From Pseudarthrobacter sp. NIBRBAC000502770 (GTDB taxonomy: Bacteria > Actinomycetota > Actinomycetes > Actinomycetales > Micrococcaceae), in NCBI RefSeq assembly GCF_006517815.1, contig NZ_CP041198.1, positions 806,001 through 870,000 of the forward strand: DNA of 64,000 nucleotides, given 5' to 3'. This document shows, piece after piece, positions 18,282-26,685 of the stretch (position 1 is the stretch's first letter; each line of letters begins with the position of its first letter). The translations under genes were made by a program, and so were the position numbers. The notes below the pieces were generated by a model. It saw nothing but the letters and a program-made list of their open reading frames with translations. It ran no database searches and had not been told where the DNA came from.

Positions 18282-18920
18282 TCAGATGGTGACGGCTCCG
18301 TTGGCGGTCTCAAAGGTGACCGAGAGGATGCCCGGCGTACCGTGCGGGGCCACCCATTCCACCGCAACGTCCTCGAGCGGCTTCTCCACGGGCTCACCGA
18401 GCCACTCGGTGACGCGCGAGGCGGAACCGGCGATGGTCAGGCAGCTCATCTTGAGGTTGCTCTCGTAAGCGTGGGACGGGTGGAGGGAGGGGTCGCCCTC
18501 CCACTTGAGCATGTACGGCACCTGGGGATCGGCGATGAGGCCCAGGATGCCAATTTGCTTCCAGACCAGCTCGCGGCCGTCCGGGAACTTGCGGTTGCCG
18601 TTCACGGCAGCGCGGCCCAGGCGTTCCTCGAAGGGGGCGAGGTCGTCCACTTCGACGCACCAGCCCATCCAGCCGCCACCGGCAGCGGAGCGGGCACGCA
18701 CTGCCTGCCCGAACGGTGCCTTGTCCGACGCCGGGTGGTCAAGGACCTCGACGACTTCGAGGTACTTGTGGCCCGCCAGGGGGATGATCATATTCCGGGT
18801 TCCGAAGCGGGGGTGTACGCCACCCTTCACTGCCTCAACGCCGAGGGCAGTTGCAATACGTTCGGTAGTGGCCGCGAGGCCATCGTGTTCACAGGCGTAA
18901 GAGACGTGATCCATGCGCAT
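18282..18920 (-). CDS. VOC family protein (glyoxalase-like)
   Basis: Protein of 212 aa with a vicinal-oxygen-chelate fold of the Glyoxalase_3 type: the start MRMDHVSYACEHDG contributes the first metal-ligand-like His, TRNMIIPLAGHKYLEVVEV follows at about 40-58, and two beta-alpha modules are apparent. The enzyme activity is unknown. ATG codons at 18920 and 18914 are both possible; a longer in-frame start at 18977 would add residues foreign to the family. It is divergent from metY, whose riboswitch leader starts 160 bases away. Confidence 0.75.
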   Translation of the reverse strand: MRMDHVSYACEHDGLAATTERIATALGVEAVKGGVHPRFGTRNMIIPLAGHKYLEVVEVLDHPASDKAPFGQAVRARSAAGGGWMGWCVEVDDLAPFEERLGRAAVNGNRKFPDGRELVWKQIGILGLIADPQVPYMLKWEGDPSLHPSHAYESNLKMSCLTIAGSASRVTEWLGEPVEKPLEDVAVEWVAPHGTPGILSVTFETANGAVTI

Positions 18921-19067
18921 GCGAACATCTTGGCACTTTGTGATCGGGCTCTCAGCTAAGGGTACCCTTACTGGCATTTTGGGTGGCCGCCGTCCCTGTC
19001 CAAATGCCCCTGGGCCTGCGCCAAGACCATGTTCGTCACAATGCTGTCCGGGCCGGATTGAAGTTCC

Positions 19068-19073
19068 TAGACT
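19068..19073 (+). promoter_or_regulatory. Probable -10 element of metY
   Basis: TAGACT lies 7 bases before the first conserved base of the SAM-IV riboswitch (19081), so transcription would begin almost exactly at the aptamer. No good -35 hexamer is visible at the usual distance. Confidence 0.5.
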
Positions 19074-19080
19074 GGGCCCA

Positions 19081-19196
19081 GGTCATGAGTGCCAGCGCCA
19101 AGCCCCGGCTCGCTGGCCGGCAACCCTCCATCCGCGGTGGGGTGCCCCGGGTGAGGACCAGGCTGTCCGGCAATGGCCGGAGAGCAAGCGCGGCCC
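19081..19196 (+). promoter_or_regulatory. SAM-IV-type riboswitch upstream of metY
   Basis: The leader contains GGTCATGAGTGCCAGCGCC, the conserved core CCGGCAACCCTCC, GCGGTGGGGTGCCCCGGGTG and a closing GAGGACC, then a GC-rich stem and AGCAAGCGCGG. This is the layout of the SAM-IV aptamer known from actinobacteria, which binds S-adenosylmethionine and lowers expression of sulfur-amino-acid genes. It precedes metY by about 45 bases. The second copy before metX (20665) shares nearly the whole core. The exact 3' limit and the switching structure were not determined. Confidence 0.88.
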
Positions 19197-19239
19197 GTGG
19201 TGCTCCCAGCATGCCGGGCCCATGTCATAGGAGACTGAG

Positions 19240-20562
19240 ATGTCCAACGGATGGTCCTTCGAAACCCGCCAGATCCATGCCGGCCAGGAGCCTGACAGCG
19301 CCACCGGAGCCCGCGCCCTTCCCATCTACCAGACCACGTCCTTCGTGTTCCCCAGTGCCGAGAGCGCGGCCAACCGCTTCGCCCTGGCCGAACTTGCACC
19401 CATCTACACCCGCATCGGCAATCCCACCCAGGACGCCGTCGAGCAACGGATCGCAAGCCTTGAAGGCGGCCTGGCGGCATTGCTGCTGAGCTCCGGCCAG
19501 GCCGCGGAGACGTTCGCAGTGCTGAACATCGCCGAGGCAGGCGACCATATAGTGGCCAGCCCCAGTCTTTACGGCGGAACCTACAACCTGTTCGCCCACA
19601 CGTTGAAGAAGTTCGGCATCTCGGTGACCTTCGTGGCTGATCCTGACAACCTGGACCAGTGGCGCGACGCCGTGCAGCCCAATACCAAGCTCTTCTTCGG
19701 TGAAGTGGTGTCCAACCCGCGCCAGGACGTCCTTGATATTGAGGGCATCTCCGAAGTGGCGCACCAGGCCGGCGTGCCCCTGATCGTGGACAACACCCTT
19801 TCAACCCCCTACCTGATCCGCCCATTGGAGTGGGGCGCGGACATCGTCATCCACTCGGCCACCAAATACCTGGGCGGCCATGGCTCGGCCATCGCCGGCG
19901 TCATCGTCGATTCCGGCAGGTTCGATTTCGGCAAGGACCCGGAACGGTACCCCGGCTTCAACACCCCGGACCCCACCTATAACGGCCTGGTCTACGCACG
20001 CGACCTCGGCGAAGGCGGCGCGCTCGGCGCCAACCTCTCCTACATCCTCAAGGCCCGGGTGCAGTTGCTGCGCGACCTTGGCTCCGCGGTCTCGCCCTTC
20101 AACGCGTTCCTGATTTCCCAAGGCCTGGAGACCTTGAGCCTGCGGGTGGAGCGCCACGTTGCGAACGCCACGGAGGTTGCGCGCTGGCTGGAGGCAAGGG
20201 ACGACGTCGAATCCGTCGCCTACGCGGGGCTGCCGTCCAGCCCCTGGTACGAGCGTGGCCGCAAGTACGGGCCAAAGGGAACGGGCGCCGTGGTCGCCTT
20301 CAACCTGGCCGGCGGCGCGGAAGCCGGCAAGCGCTTCGTCGACGCACTCGAGCTGCACTCCCACGTGGCCAACATCGGCGACGTGCGCTCCCTGGTCATC
20401 CACCCGGCGTCGACCACGCACAGCCAGCTTTCGCCGGAGCAGCAGGTTGTGGCCGGCGTTCACCCGGGCCTGGTCCGGCTTTCCGTCGGTTTGGAGCACA
20501 TCGACGACATCCTGGCTGACCTGGAGGCAGGCTTCCGGGCCGCCAAGGGCACCGGCGCCTAG
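19240..20562 (+). CDS. metY: O-acetylhomoserine sulfhydrylase
   Basis: PLP enzyme (440 aa) of the Cys/Met metabolism family that makes homocysteine from O-acetylhomoserine and sulfide. The PLP lysine is Lys209 in IHSATKYLGGHG; family motifs QTTSFVF, YTRIGNPTQDAVEQRIA, and LIVDNTLSTPYL are in place. The length of about 430-440 aa fits MetY rather than the shorter MetB/MetC. The ATG at 19240 follows ATAGGAGAC. It is under a SAM-IV riboswitch, and metX, which makes its substrate, follows behind a second riboswitch 230 bases on. Confidence 0.95.
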   Translation: MSNGWSFETRQIHAGQEPDSATGARALPIYQTTSFVFPSAESAANRFALAELAPIYTRIGNPTQDAVEQRIASLEGGLAALLLSSGQAAETFAVLNIAEAGDHIVASPSLYGGTYNLFAHTLKKFGISVTFVADPDNLDQWRDAVQPNTKLFFGEVVSNPRQDVLDIEGISEVAHQAGVPLIVDNTLSTPYLIRPLEWGADIVIHSATKYLGGHGSAIAGVIVDSGRFDFGKDPERYPGFNTPDPTYNGLVYARDLGEGGALGANLSYILKARVQLLRDLGSAVSPFNAFLISQGLETLSLRVERHVANATEVARWLEARDDVESVAYAGLPSSPWYERGRKYGPKGTGAVVAFNLAGGAEAGKRFVDALELHSHVANIGDVRSLVIHPASTTHSQLSPEQQVVAGVHPGLVRLSVGLEHIDDILADLEAGFRAAKGTGA

Positions 20563-20626
20563 ACCCAACCGCGAGGGCGCAGCACGTGCCGGCCGGCAAG
20601 CCGGGAAGTCACAACCAGTCATACTC

Positions 20627-20657
20627 TTGGCCTGGAGCGGGGGGTGTTTCGTACACT
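20627..20657 (+). promoter_or_regulatory. Promoter of metX
   Basis: TTGGCC (20627-20632) and TACACT (20652-20657) with a 19-base spacer place the transcription start near 20664-20665, at the first base of the riboswitch. This shows that metX can be transcribed separately from metY. Confidence 0.5.
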
Positions 20658-20664
20658 CGAACCA

Positions 20665-20779
20665 GGTCATGAGTGCCAGTGACAGCCCCGGCTTGCTGGC
20701 CGGCAACCCTCCATCCGCGGTGGGGTGCCCCGGGTGAGGACCTGGCCTGCCGGTCAGACGACGGCGGGCAAGCGCGTAG
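20665..20779 (+). promoter_or_regulatory. SAM-IV-type riboswitch upstream of metX
   Basis: Second copy of the aptamer: GGTCATGAGTGCCAGTGAC, core CCGGCAACCCTCC, then GCGGTGGGGTGCCCCGGGTG, GAGGACC and a terminal GGCAAGCGCG. From 20694 to 20742 it is nearly identical to the metY copy at 19110-19158, while the outer stems differ but keep complementarity. It ends about 14 bases before the metX start, so ligand-controlled access to the ribosome binding site (AGAGGT) is the simplest mechanism. Confidence 0.88.
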
Positions 20780-20792
20780 AAGAGGTCTTGCC

Positions 20793-21908
20793 ATGACGGT
20801 TACCGTCGCCCGAACCGCCATCCCTGAACACGGAATTGTCCGTTACGCCTCCATCGGGGGACTGGAACTCGAAGCCGGAGGCTACCTCCCGGACGTCACC
20901 CTGGCCTACGAAACCTGGGGCACGCTCAACGCGGACGCCAGCAACGCCATCCTGATCGAGCACGCACTGACCGGCAGCACCCACGTGACCCGCGGCGACA
21001 CCGACGAAGAAGGTTGGTGGGAGCAGCTGGCCGGCCCTGGAGCCCCCGTGGACACGGACCGTTTCTTCGTGGTGTCCATCAACATCGTGGGCGGCTGCTA
21101 CGGGTCCACCGGGCCGTCGTCGCCCGCGCCTGATGGGAAGCCCTGGGGCTCCAGGTTTCCCCTGGTCACGCTGCGCGACAGTACTGTTGCCGAGGCCCGG
21201 CTGGCGGACCAGCTGGGCATCAAGAGCTGGTTCGCCGTCCTGGGCGGCTCCATGGGCGGTGCACGGGCCCTGGAATGGGCTGTGACGTACCCGGACAGGG
21301 TGCAGCGCTGCGCCGTGATCTCCGTCGGAGCCGCCAGTACTGCCGAACAGATTGCCTTCGCCCAGGCGCAGACCCTGGCCATCAGGCAGGATCCCAACTT
21401 CAACGGCGGGGACTACTACGGCGGCCGGAGTCCGGAAGAGGGACTGGCCCTCGCCCGCAGGATCGCCCACATCACCTACCGGTCCGCCACCGAGCTGGAA
21501 GGCCGTTTCGGACGGGAACCCCAGGCGCCGGAATCGCCACTGCGGGGGGAAGTCCTGGCCTCCCGCGGCCGCTACCAGGTGGAAAGCTACCTGGACCACC
21601 AGGGCAACAAGCTGGTGAAGCGCTTTGACGCCAACAGCTATATTGCCCTGACCGAAGCGCTGATGAGCCACGACGTCTGCCGGGGACGGGGAACCTTGGC
21701 CGAAACCCTTGCCGCATCCACGGCACGGTTCTTTGTGGCCGCCGTCGACTCCGACCGGCTCTATTTCCCATCGCAGTCCCACGAGCTTGCCCAGGCCCTG
21801 CCCGGGGACGTGGATGTCCACCTCATCCGGGCGCCGATCGGGCACGACGGGTTCCTGACCGAAATTGGACAGCTGGGCAGCCAGCTCCGGAGCAGCTTCC
21901 TGGCGTAG
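20793..21908 (+). CDS. metX: Homoserine O-acetyltransferase
   Basis: Alpha/beta-hydrolase-fold acyltransferase (371 aa) forming O-acetylhomoserine from acetyl-CoA and homoserine, the first committed step of methionine synthesis. The nucleophile is Ser153 in LGGSMGGARALEWA; the substrate-binding region SINIVGGCYGSTGPSS (about 95-110) and the C-terminal catalytic His in APIGHDGFL are conserved. The ATG at 20793 is chosen because in-frame codons further upstream lie in the riboswitch. Product feeds MetY, encoded just upstream. Confidence 0.96.
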   Translation: MTVTVARTAIPEHGIVRYASIGGLELEAGGYLPDVTLAYETWGTLNADASNAILIEHALTGSTHVTRGDTDEEGWWEQLAGPGAPVDTDRFFVVSINIVGGCYGSTGPSSPAPDGKPWGSRFPLVTLRDSTVAEARLADQLGIKSWFAVLGGSMGGARALEWAVTYPDRVQRCAVISVGAASTAEQIAFAQAQTLAIRQDPNFNGGDYYGGRSPEEGLALARRIAHITYRSATELEGRFGREPQAPESPLRGEVLASRGRYQVESYLDHQGNKLVKRFDANSYIALTEALMSHDVCRGRGTLAETLAASTARFFVAAVDSDRLYFPSQSHELAQALPGDVDVHLIRAPIGHDGFLTEIGQLGSQLRSSFLA

Positions 21909-22019
21909 CCGCCGCCGGGAGGACGGCCGGCAATGTGCATTCCTGCAGATGCCTTCTGCACTATTTGGCGTTGAGGTTGCACCGCGGGCAGACCATACTC
22001 AATCGAATCCGGTGTCCGT

Positions 22020-22034
22020 GGTGTGCATCACACC
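22020..22034. promoter_or_regulatory. Palindrome in the MFS gene leader
   Basis: GGTGTG-CAT-CACACC is a 6-bp inverted repeat with a 3-base centre, 56 bases before the MFS start. Its half-site GTGTGCATC also occurs in the palindrome at 25599-25614 before the LysR/mmsB pair, which hints at a common regulator for the two flanking operons. Confidence 0.4.
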
Positions 22035-22089
22035 CCGGGCCCCATCGACTGGTCCCCGTGGCGTCGACGACGACGCCGAAGGAGTTCGC

Positions 22090-23472
22090 ATGAGTACGGA
22101 AAGCTCCGCCGCAAGGCGTACAGAGGAAACCGACGTCAAGGCCTCAGGCCTGAAGAAAGTGGTGACGGCGTCCATGGCCGGCACGGTCGTGGAGTGGTAT
22201 GAATTCTTCCTCTACGCATCGGCCGCCACCCTGGTGTTCGGGAAGGCCTTCTTTCCCAACGCCGGCACCGAACTGGACGGCATCATCGCCGCCTTCCTCA
22301 CCTATGCCGTCGGTTTTGTCGCACGCCCCATCGGCGGCATCGTCTTTGGCCACTTCGGCGACAAGTTCGGCCGCAAGCAGCTGCTGCAGCTGAGCATCAT
22401 CGTGGTGGGCGTCTCCACCTTCCTCATGGGCTGCCTGCCCACCTTTGGGCAGATCGGCTACTGGGCGCCTGCGCTTCTGGTTTTCCTCCGGTTCGCCCAG
22501 GGCTTCGCCGTGGGCGGGGAGTGGGGCGGCGCGGTCCTCCTCGTCGCAGAGCACAGCCCCAGCAAGTCCCGCGGCTTCTGGGCCAGCTGGCCGCAGTCGG
22601 CGGTGCCGCTGGGCAACCTCCTGGCCACGGCCGTATTGTTCGTCCTGTCCTCCACACTGACCCAGGACGCGTTCCTGGGCTGGGGCTGGCGCGTGGCGTT
22701 CTGGCTCTCCGCCGTGATCGTCCTGATCGGCTACTACATCCGCACCAAGGTCAACGACGCCCCCATCTTCCTGGAGGCCCGTAAAGAAGTGGACGCCGGC
22801 CACAAGGGCTACGGCGTGGCTGAGGTGTTCCGGCGGTACCCGCGCGGCGTCTTCACTGCCATGGGCCTGCGCTTTGCGGAGAACATCCTGTATTACCTGG
22901 TGGTCACGTTCTCCATCACGTACCTAAAGACCGTTGTCCAGGCCGACACCACGCGGATCCTCCTGCTGCTGCTTGTTGCCCATGCCGTCCACTTCTCGGT
23001 GGTCCCCATGGTGGGCAAGTTGTCGGACCGCTTCGGCCGCAAGCCCGTCTACATGGCCGGCGCCGTCATGGGTGCCACCTGGGGCTTCTTCGCCTTCCCC
23101 ATGATGGACACGAAGAACGACTTCGTCATCCTGGCGGCGATCATGATCGGCCTGGTGTTCCACGCCTTCATGTATGCCGGGCAGCCAGCCATCATGGCGG
23201 AAATGTTCCCCACCCGGATGCGCTACTCCGGCGTCTCCCTGGGGTACCAGGTGACGTCCATCGTGGCGGGTTCCCTGGCCCCGATCATCGCTGCCTCGCT
23301 CCTGGGCACCTACAAGTCCTCCGTCCCGGTAGCGGTGTACCTGCTCATCGCCTGTGCCATCACCGCCGTCGCGGTCTTCTTCCTGAAGGAAACCCGGGGC
23401 ATCTCGCTGCACGATGTTGACGCTGCCGACGCCAAGGGCACGGCAGACCTGCTCGCTGCCAGCAAGAAGTAG
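22090..23472 (+). CDS. MFS transporter, metabolite:H+ symporter family
   Basis: Twelve-helix permease of 460 aa of the MHS family (relatives of KgtP, ShiA, ProP), which import organic acids or osmolytes with protons. The family start GTVVEWYEFFLYASAATLVF (about 34-53), the loop motif FGHFGDKFGRKQLL (about 89-102) and RFAQGFAVGGEWGGAVLLVAE are all present; the second-half loop is GKLSDRFGRKPVYM. The ATG at 22090 has GAAGGAG 6 bases upstream. Only four bases separate its stop from the dehydrogenase gene, so they form one operon. The substrate is unknown. Confidence 0.9.
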   Translation: MSTESSAARRTEETDVKASGLKKVVTASMAGTVVEWYEFFLYASAATLVFGKAFFPNAGTELDGIIAAFLTYAVGFVARPIGGIVFGHFGDKFGRKQLLQLSIIVVGVSTFLMGCLPTFGQIGYWAPALLVFLRFAQGFAVGGEWGGAVLLVAEHSPSKSRGFWASWPQSAVPLGNLLATAVLFVLSSTLTQDAFLGWGWRVAFWLSAVIVLIGYYIRTKVNDAPIFLEARKEVDAGHKGYGVAEVFRRYPRGVFTAMGLRFAENILYYLVVTFSITYLKTVVQADTTRILLLLLVAHAVHFSVVPMVGKLSDRFGRKPVYMAGAVMGATWGFFAFPMMDTKNDFVILAAIMIGLVFHAFMYAGQPAIMAEMFPTRMRYSGVSLGYQVTSIVAGSLAPIIAASLLGTYKSSVPVAVYLLIACAITAVAVFFLKETRGISLHDVDAADAKGTADLLAASKK

Positions 23473-23476
23473 GCCC

Positions 23477-24613
23477 ATGAAAGCCGCCGTCCTCTACTCC
23501 ACCGTTCCCGCCCCGGCCGCCGCAGGGTTAAAGCAAAGCTATGCCGAGTCGCGGCCGCTGCTGGTGCAGGAACTGGACCAGCCGGAGCCGCGCACCGGTG
23601 AACTTGGAGTTTCCATCACCTACTCGAGCCTGTGCCATTCGGATCTGTCAGTGGTGGACGGTTCCCGCGTCCGGCCCCTTCCCATGGCACTGGGACACGA
23701 GGCCGTGGGGCGGGTGGTGTCCGTAGGAGACGGCGTCTCCGACGTGTCCGTGGGTGACCATGTGGTTTTGGTGTTCGTTCCCAGCTGCGGCCAGTGCCGG
23801 GCCTGCCTGGCAGGCAGGCCCGCGCTCTGCCACCGGGCAGCTGAGGTGAACGGATCCGGAGACCTGCTCCACGGTCCGGCGCTGTTGCGGACGCCGGAGG
23901 GCGGCCGCATCAACCATCACCTGGGCGTATCCGCCTTCGCTGACTACGCGGTGGTTGCCCGGGAATCAGTGGTGGTGATTGACGACGACGTCCCGGACAC
24001 AGTCGCTGCGATGTTTGGTTGCGCCGTGCTCACCGGAATGGGAGCGGTGTTCAACACCGCAGGAGTCGGTCCCGGCCAGTCCGTGGCAGTGTTCGGGCTG
24101 GGCGCGGTGGGCCTGTCCGCCGTGATGGCAGCCCGCCTCGCCGGGGCCGCCAGCGTCATCGCCATCGATCCCAACCAGGGGAAGCACCAACTGGCCCGCG
24201 ACGCGGGGGCCACCGCGGTGGGGACGCCGGAGGACGCGGGACGGCTGATCGGGGAAGCAGCCGGCGACGGCGTCGACGTTGCCGTCGAGGCGGTGGGCTC
24301 GGCCGCTGTGATCGCGTCCTGCCTCGAGCAGGTCACCAGGGGTGGCGCGGTGGTCTCGGTGGGCCTGCCCCACCCGTCCGCCGAATTGACCGTACCTGCC
24401 CTGCAGTTCGCCGGCGCCGGCAAGCGGCTGCTGGGCTCCTACATGGGTGACGCCGTTCCCGCACGGGACATCCCCAAGTACCTGGCGTACTGGCGGGAAG
24501 GCAAGCTGCCCGTTGAGCTGCTGCACACCGACACCCGGCCACTCAGCGAGATCAACGAGGGCCTTGATGCGCTCGCAGCGGGACAGGTAGTGCGGCGGCT
24601 CTTCCAGGCCTGA
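23477..24613 (+). CDS. Zinc-dependent alcohol dehydrogenase (MDR family)
   Basis: Medium-chain dehydrogenase/reductase of 378 aa. Catalytic zinc ligands Cys (YSSLCHSDLS, about residue 53) and His-Glu (LGHEAVG, about 75) are present, and the structural-zinc cysteines occur in PSCGQCRACLAGRPALC. The NAD-binding motif is VFGLGAVGLSAV at about 200. It resembles class III-like alcohol dehydrogenases. Start ATG at 23477 follows the MFS stop by four bases with no clear Shine-Dalgarno, so it is probably coupled. Substrate unknown. The gene ends in a tandem 14-bp repeat. Confidence 0.88.
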   Translation: MKAAVLYSTVPAPAAAGLKQSYAESRPLLVQELDQPEPRTGELGVSITYSSLCHSDLSVVDGSRVRPLPMALGHEAVGRVVSVGDGVSDVSVGDHVVLVFVPSCGQCRACLAGRPALCHRAAEVNGSGDLLHGPALLRTPEGGRINHHLGVSAFADYAVVARESVVVIDDDVPDTVAAMFGCAVLTGMGAVFNTAGVGPGQSVAVFGLGAVGLSAVMAARLAGAASVIAIDPNQGKHQLARDAGATAVGTPEDAGRLIGEAAGDGVDVAVEAVGSAAVIASCLEQVTRGGAVVSVGLPHPSAELTVPALQFAGAGKRLLGSYMGDAVPARDIPKYLAYWREGKLPVELLHTDTRPLSEINEGLDALAAGQVVRRLFQA

Positions 24614-24663
24614 ACCGTCGCGCCTGAACCGTCGGGCCTGACTCCTCAGGCCTGACCCGTCGG
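24608..24663. repeat. Four tandem 14-bp repeats at a convergent gene junction
   Basis: Units GCCTGAACCGTCGC, GCCTGAACCGTCGG, GCCTGACTCCTCAG and GCCTGACCCGTCGG follow without gaps. The first contains the stop codon of the dehydrogenase gene, and the array ends 10 bases before the stop of the convergent LysR gene. Each unit carries a TGA in the dehydrogenase frame or a neighbouring one. Probably slippage-derived filler. Confidence 0.8.
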
Positions 24664-24672
24664 ACCGGATCT

Positions 24673-25581
24673 TCAGCCGGCGAGCAGCACAGAGCGCTCC
24701 TTCACCTCGTCCTTCAGGGCCGCGATCACGGCCTGTACCCGGACCGAGCGGAGCGATTCCGGCCTGGCAACGGCCCAGATGGGCAACTGGCGCTCAAACT
24801 CACCGGGCAGCACGGGGACGAAATCTTCGCGGTCTCCCACCATGAAGTTCGGCAGCAGCCCTATGCCGGCGCCCTGGCGCACCGCCTCCACCTGGGCGAA
24901 CACGCTGGTGGCCTGGAAGCTCGTCCTGGGCGTCGGAAGCTGCGATGACCAGCGGGGCCCAAGCTCCGCCACCTGGAGCGCAGACTCCACGTAGGAGACG
25001 AACGCGTGCTGCCCCACGTCGTCGAGCGTTTCCGGGAGGCCCTGCTGCGCGGCATAGCCGCGGCTGGCGTAGAGGCGCAGGTAGTAGTTGCTCAGGAAGA
25101 TGGTCTGGGCGGTGCTGACGTCGGCCCGGCCCACCACGATCTCCAGGTCCACCCCTGACCGGTTCTGGCTGACTTTCCGGGTGGCGCTCAGCATTTCAAT
25201 GTTCAGCTGCGGGTTCTGCTGCTGGAGCCGCACCAGCGACGGGGTGACAAACACGGCTCCCACTCCGTCGGTGGTGGCCACCCGCACCAGGCCGGCCAGG
25301 GCACTCTGGTCCTGGCTGATCAGGCCTGACAACGAGCCAAGAGTCCTTTCGATCGCCTCCGCCGCCTCCACTGCGGACGCACCGAGCTGGGTCAACTCCC
25401 AGCCGTGCGGGCTGCGTTCCAGGGTCCGGCCGCCCAGCTGTTTGTCCAAGGCCAGGATGCGGCGGGAAATGGTGGTGTGGGTGGTGCCCAGGGTCTCGGC
25501 CACGGCGTTGAACCGGCCCAGGCGCGCCACCGTCAGCAGGATGAGCAGGTCGTCGGGGCTTGGCAGCCGTCTGGAGTCCAC
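24673..25581 (-). CDS. LysR family transcriptional regulator (beside mmsBA)
   Basis: LTTR of 302 aa. Helix-turn-helix at about residues 6-65 (DLLILLTVARLGRFNAVAETL, THTTISRRILALDKQ) and effector domain from about 92. The GTG at 25581 is taken as the start because an ideal AGGAAGG lies 6 bases upstream and because the alternative ATG at 25605 would fall inside the palindrome at 25599-25614. Divergent from mmsB-mmsA with 135 bp between starts and convergent with the MFS/dehydrogenase operon. Control of one or both is likely but inferred. Confidence 0.87.
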   Translation of the reverse strand: MDSRRLPSPDDLLILLTVARLGRFNAVAETLGTTHTTISRRILALDKQLGGRTLERSPHGWELTQLGASAVEAAEAIERTLGSLSGLISQDQSALAGLVRVATTDGVGAVFVTPSLVRLQQQNPQLNIEMLSATRKVSQNRSGVDLEIVVGRADVSTAQTIFLSNYYLRLYASRGYAAQQGLPETLDDVGQHAFVSYVESALQVAELGPRWSSQLPTPRTSFQATSVFAQVEAVRQGAGIGLLPNFMVGDREDFVPVLPGEFERQLPIWAVARPESLRSVRVQAVIAALKDEVKERSVLLAG

Positions 25582-25598
25582 GCGTAGCCTTCCTCTTG

Positions 25599-25614
25599 TG
25601 TGCATCGATGCACA
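25599..25614. promoter_or_regulatory. Perfect 16-bp palindrome, candidate LysR operator
   Basis: TGTGCATCGATGCACA is perfectly self-complementary and sits in the LysR leader, 18 bases from its GTG start and 103 bases before mmsB. It fits an operator for the divergent LysR protein. The half-site TGTGCATC is repeated in the palindrome before the MFS gene at 22020. Confidence 0.5.
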
Positions 25615-25716
25615 GAGCGTCTGTAATTTTTCCCCTTGATTGCACTCTAGCAAGGTGTGATCGTAGACACAGGCATGCCGGCAGTAACGCCGGAATGGAA
25701 GCAAAGGAGCTTACGC

Positions 25717-26634
25717 ATGGCAGTTATCGGATGGATCGGCCTGGGGAACATGGGCGGCCACATGTCAGTGAACCTGGTGAAGGCCGGGCACGACGTGCGC
25801 GGGTTCGACCTCAACCCCGCGGCACTGGCAGCCGCCGAGGCAGGTGGCGTCAAGCGCGCAGCCAGCATCGCCGAAGCCGTGCACGGCGCGGACGCCGTGT
25901 TTACCATGCTGCCCAAGGGCGAACACGCCCGGGCCGTATACCTCGGGGAGGACGGCGTGCTCAAGCACGCGGATACCCGCACGCTGCTCATCGACTCCTC
26001 CACCATCGATATCGCCTCCGCGCAGGAACTGCACGACGCCGCTGCTGCCGCCGGCTTCCGCTTCGTGGACGCCCCGGTGTCCGGCGGAATGAGCGGCGCG
26101 GAAGCAGGGACCTTGACCTTCATGGTGGGCGGCGAAGAGGGCGCCGTCAAAGACGCCTCGGACTACATCGGGCCCATGTCCGGAAACATCATCCCCACCG
26201 GCGGCCCCACCACGGGCCAGGCGGCCAAGATCTGCAACAACCTGATGCTCTTCATCAACCTTGCCTCCACCGCGGAGGGCGCTGTCCTGGCTGACCGGCT
26301 GGGCCTGGACAAGCAGGTCTTCTGGAACATCGCCTCGGTCTCCTCGGGAGACTCTTGGGCGCTCCGGACCTGGTACCCGGTCCCCGGCGTGGTGCCCACG
26401 GCGGCGTCCAACAACGACTTCGCACCCACCTTCACTACCGAGCTTGCCAACAAGGACATCGGCCTGGCCATCAGCGCCGCCGAGGACACCGGCACGCCCC
26501 TGGAAATCGGCAAGCACGTCCAGCAACTGTTCCAGCGGCTCATTGACGCCGGGGACGCAGGCAAGGACTGTTCCATGATCATCAAACTCGTGGACGGCTC
26601 GCTCCAGCCAGCCGACCAGGCACCGTCCAACTAA
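25717..26634 (+). CDS. mmsB: 3-hydroxyisobutyrate dehydrogenase
   Basis: Beta-hydroxyacid dehydrogenase (305 aa) oxidising 3-hydroxyisobutyrate to methylmalonate semialdehyde in valine breakdown. N-terminal Rossmann fold with GWIGLGNMGGHMS (5-17); substrate-binding FVDAPVSGGMSGAEAGTLTFM (about 117-136); catalytic Lys171 in GQAAKICNNLM. The ATG at 25717 is preceded by AAAGGAG. mmsA, which takes its product, starts 51 bases downstream. Related tartronate semialdehyde reductases are less likely given the partner. Confidence 0.93.
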   Translation: MAVIGWIGLGNMGGHMSVNLVKAGHDVRGFDLNPAALAAAEAGGVKRAASIAEAVHGADAVFTMLPKGEHARAVYLGEDGVLKHADTRTLLIDSSTIDIASAQELHDAAAAAGFRFVDAPVSGGMSGAEAGTLTFMVGGEEGAVKDASDYIGPMSGNIIPTGGPTTGQAAKICNNLMLFINLASTAEGAVLADRLGLDKQVFWNIASVSSGDSWALRTWYPVPGVVPTAASNNDFAPTFTTELANKDIGLAISAAEDTGTPLEIGKHVQQLFQRLIDAGDAGKDCSMIIKLVDGSLQPADQAPSN

Positions 26635-26685
26635 ACACGCCGCCCAACTGGCCACACCGCCAGCACGGCAGGAAAAGAGACTCCC

